Assembly: GCA_947564305.1 (NCBI GenBank)
Contig: CANOBT010000084.1
Location: forward strand, 1-23,211
Reading direction: 5' to 3'
Source of the DNA: an uncultured Lachnospiraceae bacterium
GTDB lineage: Bacteria > Bacillota_A > Clostridia > Lachnospirales > Lachnospiraceae
DNA: 23,211 nt
Under the pieces are notes generated by a model that saw only the letters and a list, made by a program, of their open reading frames with translations, was not told the origin of the DNA and did no database searches. The position numbers and the translations under genes were made by a program. Positions 6,700 to 14,317 of this stretch are shown here, piece by piece (within the stretch, counting starts at the first letter, position 1; every line of letters starts with the position of its first letter).

Positions 6700-8199
6700 A
6701 TGAATAAATTAAGTTATCAGACTTTAAAAGATATGAATTACGACGGCTACCTGCTTCCTGAAGCACCGGAACGGGTACTGCAGTTTGGAGAGGGCAACTT
6801 CCTCCGTGCTTTTGTGGATTATTTTATTGATATATTGAATGAAAAAACAGGGTTCAATTCCAAAGTCATTCTGTGCCAGCCAATCGCACCAGGCCTTGCC
6901 GATATGATCAATGAGCAGGAAGGACTTTACACATTATATCTGCGTGGATTCCAAGATGGGCAGAAGGTGAACAAGAAGCGAATCATTTCCTGCGTCAGCA
7001 GATGCCTGAATCCTTATGCTGACTTTGAAGCACTGTTGGCATGTGCTGAAAATCCGGATTTAAGATATATTACCTGTAATACTACAGAGGCCGGTATTGT
7101 ATATGATGATTCCTGTCAGTTTACCGATACTCCGGCGGACAGCTATCCCGGAAAGCTCACCCAATTCTTATACCGACGCTTCCAGAAATTTGGAAATGAG
7201 GCCGGAAAGGGATTCGTCATTCTTTCCTGTGAGCTGATTGATAACAACGGAAAAGAGTTGGAAAAATGCGTTCTTCAATACGCAAAACAATGGGATTTGG
7301 GAGATGATTTCATTTCCTGGATTCAAAAAGAAAATATTTTCTGCTCTACATTGGTAGACCGCATTGTCACCGGTTATCCTAGGGCTGAGGCAGACGCAAT
7401 CAACGAAGAAAACGGCTATATTGACCAGTTGATTGATACCGGAGAAATCTTTGGATTCTGGGTGATTGAAGGCCCTGATTCCTTAAAGAAAGAACTTCCT
7501 TTTGAGGAGGCCGGACTTCCGGTGCTGATCACAAATGACCACAAACCCTATAAGCAGCGTAAAGTCCGCATTTTGAACGGAGCACATACTTCCTTTGTAT
7601 TGGGCGCTTATCTTGCAGGACAGAATATTGTACGCGACTGTATGAATGATGACGTCATCCAGAAATTCATGAATAAAACGATTTATGAGGAAATCATTCC
7701 GACACTGACTCTTCCAAAAGAAGAACTGGACGAATTTGCCGCATCTGTGACAGAGCGGTTTAAGAATCCTTTTATTGACCATGCACTGTTGGCAATCTCC
7801 TTAAATTCCACCTCCAAGTGGAAAGCAAGAGTCCTGCCGTCATTGAAGGGATATCTTGAAAAAACAGGAACACTTCCTGCATGTATCACCGCTTCCTTTG
7901 CATTTTATATTGAATTTTATTGTGGGGAACGTTTGACAGAAGATGCCTTAATCGGGCTGCGCGGGGAAGAAGAATATCCAATTAAGGATGACCGTTTTAT
8001 TCTGGAATTTTATGAGTCTCATAAAAATGACAGCGCTGCTGAATTGGTGCATGCCGTATGTACAAATGAAAACTTCTGGGGTGAAGATTTGAGCAAACTG
8101 GAAGGATTTGAGGCGGCTGTGGCAAAATATCTGGAAGAGATTCGGACAGATGGCAGTTATGAAGTTATGAAACGGTGTTTGGAAGAGACTGCAAAGTAA
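6700..8199 (+). CDS. uxaB: Tagaturonate reductase (altronate oxidoreductase, UxaB)
   Basis: This 499-residue NAD-dependent enzyme of the mannitol dehydrogenase family reduces D-tagaturonate to D-altronate in the cytoplasm. The N-terminal Rossmann segment VLQFGEGNFLRAF lies at about residues 26-38. The family's substrate-domain segment is seen as KVRILNGAHTSFVLGAYLAG, about residues 288-307, and carries the conserved lysine, asparagine and histidine. UxaB is preferred over fructuronate reductase (UxuB) because the neighbours are uxaA and uxaC and the N-terminal QFGEGNFLRAF form is that of UxaB proteins. An AAAGGA lies about eight bases before the ATG. The gene is the second and last of the uxaA-uxaB operon and is followed by a bidirectional terminator. 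Confidence 0.92.
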   Translation: MNKLSYQTLKDMNYDGYLLPEAPERVLQFGEGNFLRAFVDYFIDILNEKTGFNSKVILCQPIAPGLADMINEQEGLYTLYLRGFQDGQKVNKKRIISCVSRCLNPYADFEALLACAENPDLRYITCNTTEAGIVYDDSCQFTDTPADSYPGKLTQFLYRRFQKFGNEAGKGFVILSCELIDNNGKELEKCVLQYAKQWDLGDDFISWIQKENIFCSTLVDRIVTGYPRAEADAINEENGYIDQLIDTGEIFGFWVIEGPDSLKKELPFEEAGLPVLITNDHKPYKQRKVRILNGAHTSFVLGAYLAGQNIVRDCMNDDVIQKFMNKTIYEEIIPTLTLPKEELDEFAASVTERFKNPFIDHALLAISLNSTSKWKARVLPSLKGYLEKTGTLPACITASFAFYIEFYCGERLTEDALIGLRGEEEYPIKDDRFILEFYESHKNDSAAELVHAVCTNENFWGEDLSKLEGFEAAVAKYLEEIRTDGSYEVMKRCLEETAK

Positions 8200-8257
8200 T
8201 TTTTGTGATGACAGGATAAAATAACCTGTACAGACAGCAAACCTGAAACCAGGAAAA

Positions 8258-8303
8258 ACCGCAGAAAAATATCCTAAACAGGCTGTTTTTCTGCGGTCTT
8301 TTA
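8258..8303. terminator. Bidirectional terminator between uxaB and the zinc-ribbon gene
   Basis: Perfect 12-base arms, ACCGCAGAAAAA (8258-8269) and TTTTTCTGCGGT (8286-8297), are followed on the plus strand by CTTTTAT and on the minus strand by TTTTTCC. The position between convergent genes supports action in both directions. Confidence 0.85.
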
Positions 8304-8324
8304 TATGCAAAAAAATTTTCTATT

Positions 8325-8702
8325 CTAATCCCATCTCCCGACATCCTCTGCTGACAGTCCACCGTTCCCACAGTATGGACAGAGCGTTTGTGTATCTTCG
8401 TTAAAAACCGCGGCTGAATTTCCGCAATCCGGACAGGGAGCGGTGTAGGTGTTCCCGCTCTGATGCAGATAAATCATTGGTACTGCAGCCACTTTCCGGC
8501 AATGCCAACACGCAGCCGGATGATAATTAAATTCAAACCACGGAATCTGTTCCCTTTCTGTATCCGCAAGGATTTTCTGTTGAAGTTCTTCGGGAAATGC
8601 ATCCAACACACTCTCTAAAGCAGCATGCCCCATGCCGTGGCCGAGCTGGACCGTCCATGACATCCCGCAGGAGGGACACACAAATTCACTGATTCTCCCC
8701 AT
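8325..8702 (-). CDS. Zinc-ribbon protein of unknown function
   Basis: This small 125-residue acidic protein contains four CxxC knuckles: Cys9/Cys12, Cys65/Cys68, Cys90/Cys93 and Cys108/Cys111. The last two pairs, 15 residues apart, form a typical zinc ribbon; the first two could bind a second zinc across a helical insert at about residues 25-50. There is no signal peptide or membrane segment, so it is probably cytoplasmic. An AAGGGGAG about seven bases before the ATG supports the start. It lies 44 bases downstream of the metallopeptidase-flagellin gene on the same strand, with no clear terminator between them, so the two may be co-transcribed. It resembles CpXC-like zinc-binding proteins in style, but I do not recognise a named family with certainty. 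Confidence 0.75.
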   Translation of the reverse strand: MGRISEFVCPSCGMSWTVQLGHGMGHAALESVLDAFPEELQQKILADTEREQIPWFEFNYHPAACWHCRKVAAVPMIYLHQSGNTYTAPCPDCGNSAAVFNEDTQTLCPYCGNGGLSAEDVGRWD

Positions 8703-8746
8703 ACTTAATCTCCCCTTTTCTTCCTGTCTGATTTCCCGGCAGGAAA

Positions 8747-10630
8747 CTATGCATTCAGCAGCTGCAGGATTGCTGTAGGCTGTTGGTTCGCCTGTGCCAA
8801 CATAGCCTGGCTGCTCTGAACAAGAATCTGGTTGCGTACATGTTCCATCATTGCCTTGGCCATATCCACATCACGGATACGTGATTCGGATGCCGTCAGA
8901 TTCTCTACCATATTTCCAAGATTGGAAATCGTATGTTCCAATCTGTTCTGGAGCGCACCGTAATAGCTGCGTATAGAACTGACCTCATCAATGGCAGCAT
9001 TCACATCATCAATGGCGCTGAGGGCATTCTCTGCGGTCAGCACATCAGTCCCTGACAGGCCGAGCGCATCGGGATTCATGGTGAATAGTTCCACCTCGAT
9101 TACATTATTGCTGTCATTCTCCGCCCCGACCATTAATTGAATACTGGAAGCGCCTGTCCTGCTGGTTCCCATCGAACCGGTACCATTGGGTTTGGTTGCC
9201 ACATCTGTCAGGTAGAACGGCTGATCTGCTACCGTACCTGAACTGATGATATCCGGATCACTGAGACCGTTATCTGCTATAATAGAACCTGCACCCCCTT
9301 TGGATGCATAAGCAAGTTTCCTGACAAACGTCACAAAGTCAGAACCTGCTGACGCATTGCTGAACAATGCCCTTATCTGGCTCTCATTTTTTATTGACGT
9401 ATGTTTCCCGATTGCCGTGAAGATGCCGCTTTTGCTGTCAGCAGCCAGTTCCGCAAATATCTTATCCATCCCGGCTGCAATACCTGCGCTGTCAACCGCA
9501 CCCTGGCCGCCGTTTGCCAGATAACCAAGATAAGCAGCCGCCAGATAGCCATGTCCATAAGGACGATTCTGTAAAGTATAACCCTTTAAATAATTTGCAA
9601 TATCCCCATCCTTAGAACTGTCATCTGCATCGCCAAGCTGTCCCGCTATCGCTGCCAGCCTGTCGTTCCAGTTTGTCGGGAATCCCCCGCCTGCAAGCTG
9701 TGCGGTCCCTTCTGAAAACCATTCCGGAAACTTCTGTGCACCGTTGCGCCCGCTCATGCCGTCGGTCATCGTATACTGCATCACAGAGTGCATCAATTCA
9801 TGCGCAATGGTAGATTCTAATTTGGGCGTATCTATAGACGCATCCGAAAAATCGGAAGCATCAAGCTTAATCAGCATATTACCCGCCTTGCCCGTCTGAT
9901 AAAATGAAAACTGTGCATAGGCAAGCATCCTGCCGCTGCCGTCAATATTTCCAATCTGCAGTTCCATTCCTACTTTGTCTGTCCCTATCGCATTACTCAA
10001 TGAAGGGAATTTAGTCAGAATCTGGTTGATAGCATTCGGAAAATACTCCTGGGCAATCTTATCGGCAAGGTTTGTGACAGCTCTTGCTGCCCCGCTCCCG
10101 CCGGCTGCGGAAGCAGCCCCTGCCCTGTCTACATAATCCAACCGGCAGGTCCCCTTCGTCAAATCCAGAGTAAATCCATATGTGGAGACACCTTCCCTCA
10201 TACCATATGGATTTCCGTCAGGGAAAAGATAGATACCGTTAAAGGTTGAAGTATTCCCAATCCTTGATACCTCTTCTTTCATCTGCTGCAGTTCCTGATC
10301 CATCATGACACGCTCTTCATCAGTATACGTTCCGTTTGCCGACTGTACCGAAAGTTCCATCATGCGGTTGAGCATAGAATGCACTTCCGTCATAGCACCT
10401 TCCACTGTCTGTACCAGAGAAATCCCATCTTCCGCATTCTGTCCTGCCTGATCCAGCCCCGTGATCAATGCCCTCATTTTCTCGGAAATGGCAAGACCTG
10501 CCGCATCATCTCCGGCGCGGTTGATCCTGTACCCGGAACTAAGTTTTTCCAGATTCTTCGCAACTGTGTTATTATTTCCATTTAGATTCCTGTAAGTATT
10601 CAAGGAAGTTATATTATGCTGGATTCTCAC
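8747..10630 (-). CDS. Flagellin with inserted zinc metallopeptidase domain (flagellinolysin type)
   Basis: This 627-residue protein has complete flagellin ends: N-terminal D0/D1 helices (residues 1 to about 150, beginning MRIQHNITSLNTYRNL) and C-terminal D1/D0 (about 525-627, ending LQLLNA). Between them, in place of the usual variable region, is a domain of about 350 residues with HELMH at 277-281 and a WFSEGTAQ segment at 304-311. His277, His281 and Glu307 are the probable zinc ligands and Glu278 the catalytic base. The HExxH plus downstream glutamate arrangement is gluzincin-like and resembles clostridial collagenase (M9) domains, as in flagellinolysins. If polymerised, the filament would display protease on the cell surface. 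Translation starts at GTG, with AGAGGTGG just upstream. It is exported by the flagellar type III system and so has no signal peptide. The ORF is intact. Confidence 0.92.
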   Translation of the reverse strand: MRIQHNITSLNTYRNLNGNNNTVAKNLEKLSSGYRINRAGDDAAGLAISEKMRALITGLDQAGQNAEDGISLVQTVEGAMTEVHSMLNRMMELSVQSANGTYTDEERVMMDQELQQMKEEVSRIGNTSTFNGIYLFPDGNPYGMREGVSTYGFTLDLTKGTCRLDYVDRAGAASAAGGSGAARAVTNLADKIAQEYFPNAINQILTKFPSLSNAIGTDKVGMELQIGNIDGSGRMLAYAQFSFYQTGKAGNMLIKLDASDFSDASIDTPKLESTIAHELMHSVMQYTMTDGMSGRNGAQKFPEWFSEGTAQLAGGGFPTNWNDRLAAIAGQLGDADDSSKDGDIANYLKGYTLQNRPYGHGYLAAAYLGYLANGGQGAVDSAGIAAGMDKIFAELAADSKSGIFTAIGKHTSIKNESQIRALFSNASAGSDFVTFVRKLAYASKGGAGSIIADNGLSDPDIISSGTVADQPFYLTDVATKPNGTGSMGTSRTGASSIQLMVGAENDSNNVIEVELFTMNPDALGLSGTDVLTAENALSAIDDVNAAIDEVSSIRSYYGALQNRLEHTISNLGNMVENLTASESRIRDVDMAKAMMEHVRNQILVQSSQAMLAQANQQPTAILQLLNA

Positions 10631-10671
10631 AATTCCACCTCTTTTCCCAACTCCGTCTGAACTGCGTCACA

Positions 10672-10696
10672 GTCCAATAAGGTATACTTATTGGAC
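10672..10696. repeat. 10-bp inverted repeat, GTCCAATAAG / CTTATTGGAC
   Basis: Perfect arms at 10672-10681 and 10687-10696 surround GTATA. The half-site is related to that at 1857-1883 but arranged the opposite way round. It lies about 40 bases upstream of the flagellin GTG start, inside the probable leader, and has no T-run. Confidence 0.7.
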
Positions 10697-10716
10697 ACAC
10701 GGCCCTATATAACAAA

Positions 10717-10758
10717 ATCACCAAAAAAACAGATAACATTTCTAGTTTTTTTGGTGAT
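10717..10758. terminator. 14-bp hairpin: uxaC terminator or flagellin leader attenuator
   Basis: Perfect arms ATCACCAAAAAAAC (10717-10730) and GTTTTTTTGGTGAT (10745-10758) enclose a 14-base loop. On the minus strand the second arm is followed by TTTGTTATAT. It lies about 180 bases past the uxaC stop and 90 bases before the flagellin start. It could end the TRAP-uxaC transcript or control read-through into the flagellin gene, depending on where the flagellin promoter lies. Confidence 0.5.
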
Positions 10759-10789
10759 CATGTTTTAATCATGCCTTTAATTTATTGTT

Positions 10790-10797
10790 TAATCGGC
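10790..10797 (-). promoter_or_regulatory. Possible sigma-D (flagellar) -10 element upstream of flagellin
   Basis: GCCGATTA on the minus strand resembles the GCCGATAT -10 of sigma-D/sigma-28 promoters. A TAAA -35 element at the usual 15-base spacing is missing (TTTA is found). If used, it would give a leader of about 150 bases containing both downstream hairpins. This is a weak call. Confidence 0.3.
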
Positions 10798-10821
10798 CAA
10801 AAAACCATATAATAAAAAAGT

Positions 10822-10857
10822 ATACCTTATTGAACATTAACAATCCAATAATTGTAC
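10822..10857. repeat. Degenerate copy of the 1853-1888 inverted repeat
   Basis: Positions 10822-10839 match 1853-1870 exactly (ATACCTTATTGAACATTA). The second arm, CCAATAATTGTAC (10845-10857), is an imperfect complement of the first. It lies between the uxaC stop and the flagellin gene. Confidence 0.65.
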
Positions 10858-10939
10858 TTTAACAAAGCACTATTATACCATGGTTATATTTCGGCTCTTT
10901 CACATTATTTCTTAAGTTTAATCTCTTAATCTTTTTTAT

Positions 10940-12352
10940 TTATACTTCAAACCCAAAATACCTTACCGCATTCCGATAGGAAATATCCTCTGCCATCTTT
11001 CCCAAGACTTCCATATCTGCCGGATATTCGCCGTTTTCGACCCATCCGCCAATCAATTCGCAGAGAATCCTACGGAAATATTCGTGTCTCGTATAGGACA
11101 GGAAACTTCTGGAATCTGTCAGCATTCCGATAAAGTTCCCCAAAAGCCCCAGATTTGCCAGTGAGGTCATCTGCTCTGTCATGCCAGTCTTATGGTCATT
11201 GAACCACCAAGCAGAACCCTGCTGGATTTTTCCAACCGTTCCCGCGTCCTGGAAACAGCCAAGAATGGTTCCGATTGCCGCATTGTCATTTGGATTCAGG
11301 CTGTAAATAATGGTCTTCGGCAGCTCGTCCGTGGCATTCAACGCGTTGAGGAAATCTGCCATCTGTGCGGACGGTGCATAATTATCAATACAGTCATACC
11401 CCGTATCTGGTCCAAGCTGGTCATAGCGGAATACATTGTTGTCCCTCTTGCATCCATAATGAAGCTGCATCGCCCATCCCAGACGGTGATATTCCTTGCC
11501 TACAAAAATCATATATGCTGTCTTGAACTGCAGCACTTCTTCTTTCGTCAGTTCCGTACCCTGCAGACGTTTCGCAAACAAGTCTTCCACTGCTTCTTCA
11601 GTTGCCGGTGCATACATCACATATTCCAGAGCATGGTCCGACACCTTGCAACCCAGACGATCAAAAAATTCCATCCTCTTTTTCAGAGCCGTTTTCAAAT
11701 CCGCAAAACTTTTGATTTCCATTCCGGCGGCGGTTCCTAATTTTGCAAGGTATTCGGCATAATCCGGCTTCTCGATATTCATTGCCTTGTCTGGCCGCCA
11801 TGCCGGAAGCACCTGCACTTCAAACGTATCATCCTCAGCAATGGCCTTGTGCCATTCCAAAGAATCTGCCGGATCATCTGTTGTACAGAGCAGTGTCACG
11901 TTGGACTGACGGATGAGATTACGCACGCTCATTCCATCCTCCTGAAGCTTCGCATTGCAGAGATTCCATACTTCTTCTGCTGTCTTTCCATTCAAATATC
12001 CGTGATAGCCAAAGTATCTCTGCAGCTCCAGATGACTCCAATGATACAGAGGATTTCCAATAGCCTTTTCCAGAGTTTCCGCCCATTTCTGGAACTTCTC
12101 TCTGTCAGAAGCATCCCCCGTAATATACTTTTCATCTACCCCGTTGGAGCGCATCTGACGCCATTTATAATGGTCGCCGCCAAGCCATACCTGGGTAATG
12201 TTCTCGAATTTCCTGTCCTTTGCGATTTCCTCTGGATTGATATGACAGTGATAGTCGATAATCGGCATCTTCCCTGCATGTTCATGAAATAATGTTTTCG
12301 CTGTCTCCGTACTCAGCAAAAAATCCTGGTCCATAAATTGTTTCATTTTCAT
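10940..12352 (-). CDS. uxaC: Uronate isomerase (glucuronate/galacturonate isomerase, UxaC)
   Basis: This 470-residue amidohydrolase-superfamily enzyme interconverts D-galacturonate with D-tagaturonate and D-glucuronate with D-fructuronate in the cytoplasm. The N-terminal IIDYHCHINPEEIAKDR segment at residues 31-47 carries the metal-binding HxH pair (His35, His37). The family's conserved tail region MLTDSRSFLSYTRHEYFRR is present near residues 414-432. Length agrees with UxaC (about 470). AAGGAG lies four bases before the first ATG and ten before the ATG two codons later (12346), so either could be used. It is the last gene of the dctP-dctQ-dctM-uxaC operon, after a 114-base spacer that can fold into a stem-loop. 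Together with uxaA and uxaB it completes the conversion of galacturonate to 2-keto-3-deoxygluconate. Confidence 0.95.
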   Translation of the reverse strand: MKMKQFMDQDFLLSTETAKTLFHEHAGKMPIIDYHCHINPEEIAKDRKFENITQVWLGGDHYKWRQMRSNGVDEKYITGDASDREKFQKWAETLEKAIGNPLYHWSHLELQRYFGYHGYLNGKTAEEVWNLCNAKLQEDGMSVRNLIRQSNVTLLCTTDDPADSLEWHKAIAEDDTFEVQVLPAWRPDKAMNIEKPDYAEYLAKLGTAAGMEIKSFADLKTALKKRMEFFDRLGCKVSDHALEYVMYAPATEEAVEDLFAKRLQGTELTKEEVLQFKTAYMIFVGKEYHRLGWAMQLHYGCKRDNNVFRYDQLGPDTGYDCIDNYAPSAQMADFLNALNATDELPKTIIYSLNPNDNAAIGTILGCFQDAGTVGKIQQGSAWWFNDHKTGMTEQMTSLANLGLLGNFIGMLTDSRSFLSYTRHEYFRRILCELIGGWVENGEYPADMEVLGKMAEDISYRNAVRYFGFEV

Positions 12353-12380
12353 TTCTCTCCTTTTCTATTTTTCTATATTC

Positions 12381-12435
12381 CCGCAGGCAGATGCCAAATG
12401 ACATTGTCGGCATATACATTGGGCCTCTGCCGCGG
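12381..12435 (-). promoter_or_regulatory. Stem-loop in the dctM-uxaC spacer
   Basis: On the minus strand CCGCGGCAG (12427-12435) pairs with CTGCCTGCGG (12381-12390) through one bulged T. The interior contains a further ATGCC/GGCAT pairing. No T-run follows, so it is not a standard terminator. It may be an mRNA processing or stability element that sets uxaC levels apart from the transporter genes. Confidence 0.45.
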
Positions 12436-12466
12436 AAATCAAATTGATACATTTATCATGCGCGGT

Positions 12467-13774
12467 TTACACGTATCCCATCAGACTCGGCAGCCACAAT
12501 GAAATCTGCGGAACGTATGTTACCAACAGCAGCACAATAAATATCGCTGCAAAATAAATCAATAACTGCTTAAATACTGTCTCAATCTTTACATTACCGA
12601 CACGTACACCTACAAACAGCGTGGTTCCCACCGGAGGCGTAATGGTTCCAATACAGAGATTGAAAATCATCATGATTCCGAAATGAATGGTATTCATTCC
12701 CAATGCCGTACAAACCGGCAGGAAAATCGGGGTAAATATCAAACATGCAGGTGTCATATCCATGAATGTTCCTACGACCAGCAATAAAACGTTGATAATC
12801 AGCAAAATCACAAATTTATTATTTGTCAGCCCTAAAAGTCCGTTGGAAATGGCTGTAGGAATTCCGGTAAATGCCATAACCCATGACATAATACTAGATA
12901 CTCCGATCAGGAAAATAATGATTCCTGTCATTTCCGCACTGTCCTTAAATAACTGCGGGAGTTCCTTCAGCTTAATGGATTTGTAGAAAAACAGGGATAA
13001 AATTAAGCTGTATACCACCGCCACAACGGAACCTTCTGTTGCGGTAAAGATACCGAAAATAATTCCACCAATTACAATCACAATCAAGAGCAGACAAGGA
13101 ATCGCCTGGAGCAAAACCTGCAGTGCCTCTTTTCCGGTAAATCTAGTTGTACTCTGATATCCGTTTTTCTTCGCCAGTACATAGATGACGAGCATACACG
13201 CGAGTCCCCATAAAAAGCCCGGTACATAACCTGCCATAAAAAGTGCAGCTACGGAAGTACCGCCGCTGACCAGTGAAAATGTAATCATAACATTACTGGG
13301 CGGAATCAAAAGTCCTGTGGGCGCTGTCGCAATATTGGCTGCAGCAGAAAAGTTGGGGTCATATCCCTCTTCCTTCTCGATAGGTCCAATAATTGAGCCC
13401 ATAGCGGAAGCAGCCGCCGTACCGGAACCAGAAATCGAGCCGAACAGCATATTTGCCACTACATTGGTCTGTGCAAGGGCGCCCGGAGCGCGTCCGGTTA
13501 CCAGCTTTGCCAAGTTAATCAAACGAACAGCAATGCCGCCCTTATTCATAATATTTCCCGCAAGAATAAAGAAGGGGATTGCCAAAAGGGAAAATACAGA
13601 AATTCCTGAAAAAATCCTCTGCGCCCCTGTTACGACAGTTGCTTCGAAATTCAACACCGGAAGAATCGCACAGATTGAAGATACCCCAAGGGCAACCGCA
13701 ATCGGCATACCGGCAACAAGCATGATGACCAGCATCACTAAAATAATCAGTCCAGATAAAATTGCAATATCCAT
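12467..13774 (-). CDS. dctM: TRAP transporter large permease (DctM-like)
   Basis: This 435-residue, very hydrophobic membrane protein is the large subunit of a TRAP transporter, which carries out sodium- or proton-driven uptake of a substrate delivered by DctP. The family hallmark segments are visible: an N-terminal hydrophobic helix with GMPIAVALG near residues 22-30, a SGSGTAAASAMGSI stretch near 115-128, a PPSNVMITFSLVSGG segment near 158-172, and GTITPPVGTTLF near 379-390. About 11-12 transmembrane segments can be counted. AAAGGAG lies eight bases before the ATG. It follows dctQ by 15 bases and precedes uxaC. Given the uronate enzymes around it, the substrate is most likely galacturonate and/or glucuronate. 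Confidence 0.95.
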   Translation of the reverse strand: MDIAILSGLIILVMLVIMLVAGMPIAVALGVSSICAILPVLNFEATVVTGAQRIFSGISVFSLLAIPFFILAGNIMNKGGIAVRLINLAKLVTGRAPGALAQTNVVANMLFGSISGSGTAAASAMGSIIGPIEKEEGYDPNFSAAANIATAPTGLLIPPSNVMITFSLVSGGTSVAALFMAGYVPGFLWGLACMLVIYVLAKKNGYQSTTRFTGKEALQVLLQAIPCLLLIVIVIGGIIFGIFTATEGSVVAVVYSLILSLFFYKSIKLKELPQLFKDSAEMTGIIIFLIGVSSIMSWVMAFTGIPTAISNGLLGLTNNKFVILLIINVLLLVVGTFMDMTPACLIFTPIFLPVCTALGMNTIHFGIMMIFNLCIGTITPPVGTTLFVGVRVGNVKIETVFKQLLIYFAAIFIVLLLVTYVPQISLWLPSLMGYV

Positions 13775-13789
13775 AAAATGTACTCCTTT

Positions 13790-14317
13790 CTACTTCGTCT
13801 CCCCATTATCCTGAGCTTCCTCTGATTCGTCTAATACGATATTTCCCGTGCACAGATCAATGATATTGAGCACCGTATAGACTACAATCAAAACTCCGCT
13901 CAGAGGCACTACCGTATACACCGTTCCCATCGGAATTCCCAGAGATGCGGTTACCTGTGTCATGGTCAGATTCATAATCCGGATTCCGCCGAAAATCAAC
14001 ACAATCACAGCGAATGCCAGCACCAATGCCTCAATCACCACTTCCAGGATGAGCCGCTTTTTCCCGGTCAATTTATCCGCCACAAATCCCATGCGCATAT
14101 GGTCTCTCTTTCCAAATACATATGCGGAAGACAACAGTGCCATCCAGGTAAAGCTGTAGGTCAGCAATTCCTCTGAAACTGTACTTGGGCTATTGAAGAA
14201 ATAGCGGACGACGATCTGATATGTACCGATGCATACCATAAATGCAAATATAACAAAACAAGCTGAGCTTAATACCTTATCCATTCCTTTTCGGAGTGTT
14301 TTCAATGCTTCCATCAT
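13790..14317 (-). CDS. dctQ: TRAP transporter small permease (DctQ-like)
   Basis: This 175-residue membrane protein has four predicted transmembrane segments at about residues 15-36, 51-69, 88-111 and 131-154, the standard DctQ topology. The conserved segment between the first two helices (VVRYFFNSPSTVSEELLTYSFTW is residues 36-58) includes the usual Arg and the paired Glu. The protein pairs with DctM to form the membrane domain. Its start codon overlaps the dctP stop (ATGA), indicating translational coupling, and AAGGAGG is present upstream inside dctP. The C-terminus is a short charged tail. Confidence 0.93.
   Translation of the reverse strand: MMEALKTLRKGMDKVLSSACFVIFAFMVCIGTYQIVVRYFFNSPSTVSEELLTYSFTWMALLSSAYVFGKRDHMRMGFVADKLTGKKRLILEVVIEALVLAFAVIVLIFGGIRIMNLTMTQVTASLGIPMGTVYTVVPLSGVLIVVYTVLNIIDLCTGNIVLDESEEAQDNGETK

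Larger units (their letters stand above)
10631..10939 (-). other. Flagellin upstream region rich in inverted repeats
   Basis: This region of about 309 bases between uxaC and the flagellin gene has no coding sequence. It holds three palindromic structures: 10672-10696, 10717-10758 and a degenerate one at 10822-10857. It also carries a possible sigma-D -10 element (GCCGATTA, minus strand, 10790-10797). Base composition is strongly AT-rich. Confidence 0.7.

Noticed and set aside
8747..10630. Flagellin disrupted by an insertion element or phage fragment
   Set aside because: The reading frame is continuous through both flagellin ends and the peptidase domain, and its metal-binding residues are intact, so it is a real fusion architecture and not a broken gene.
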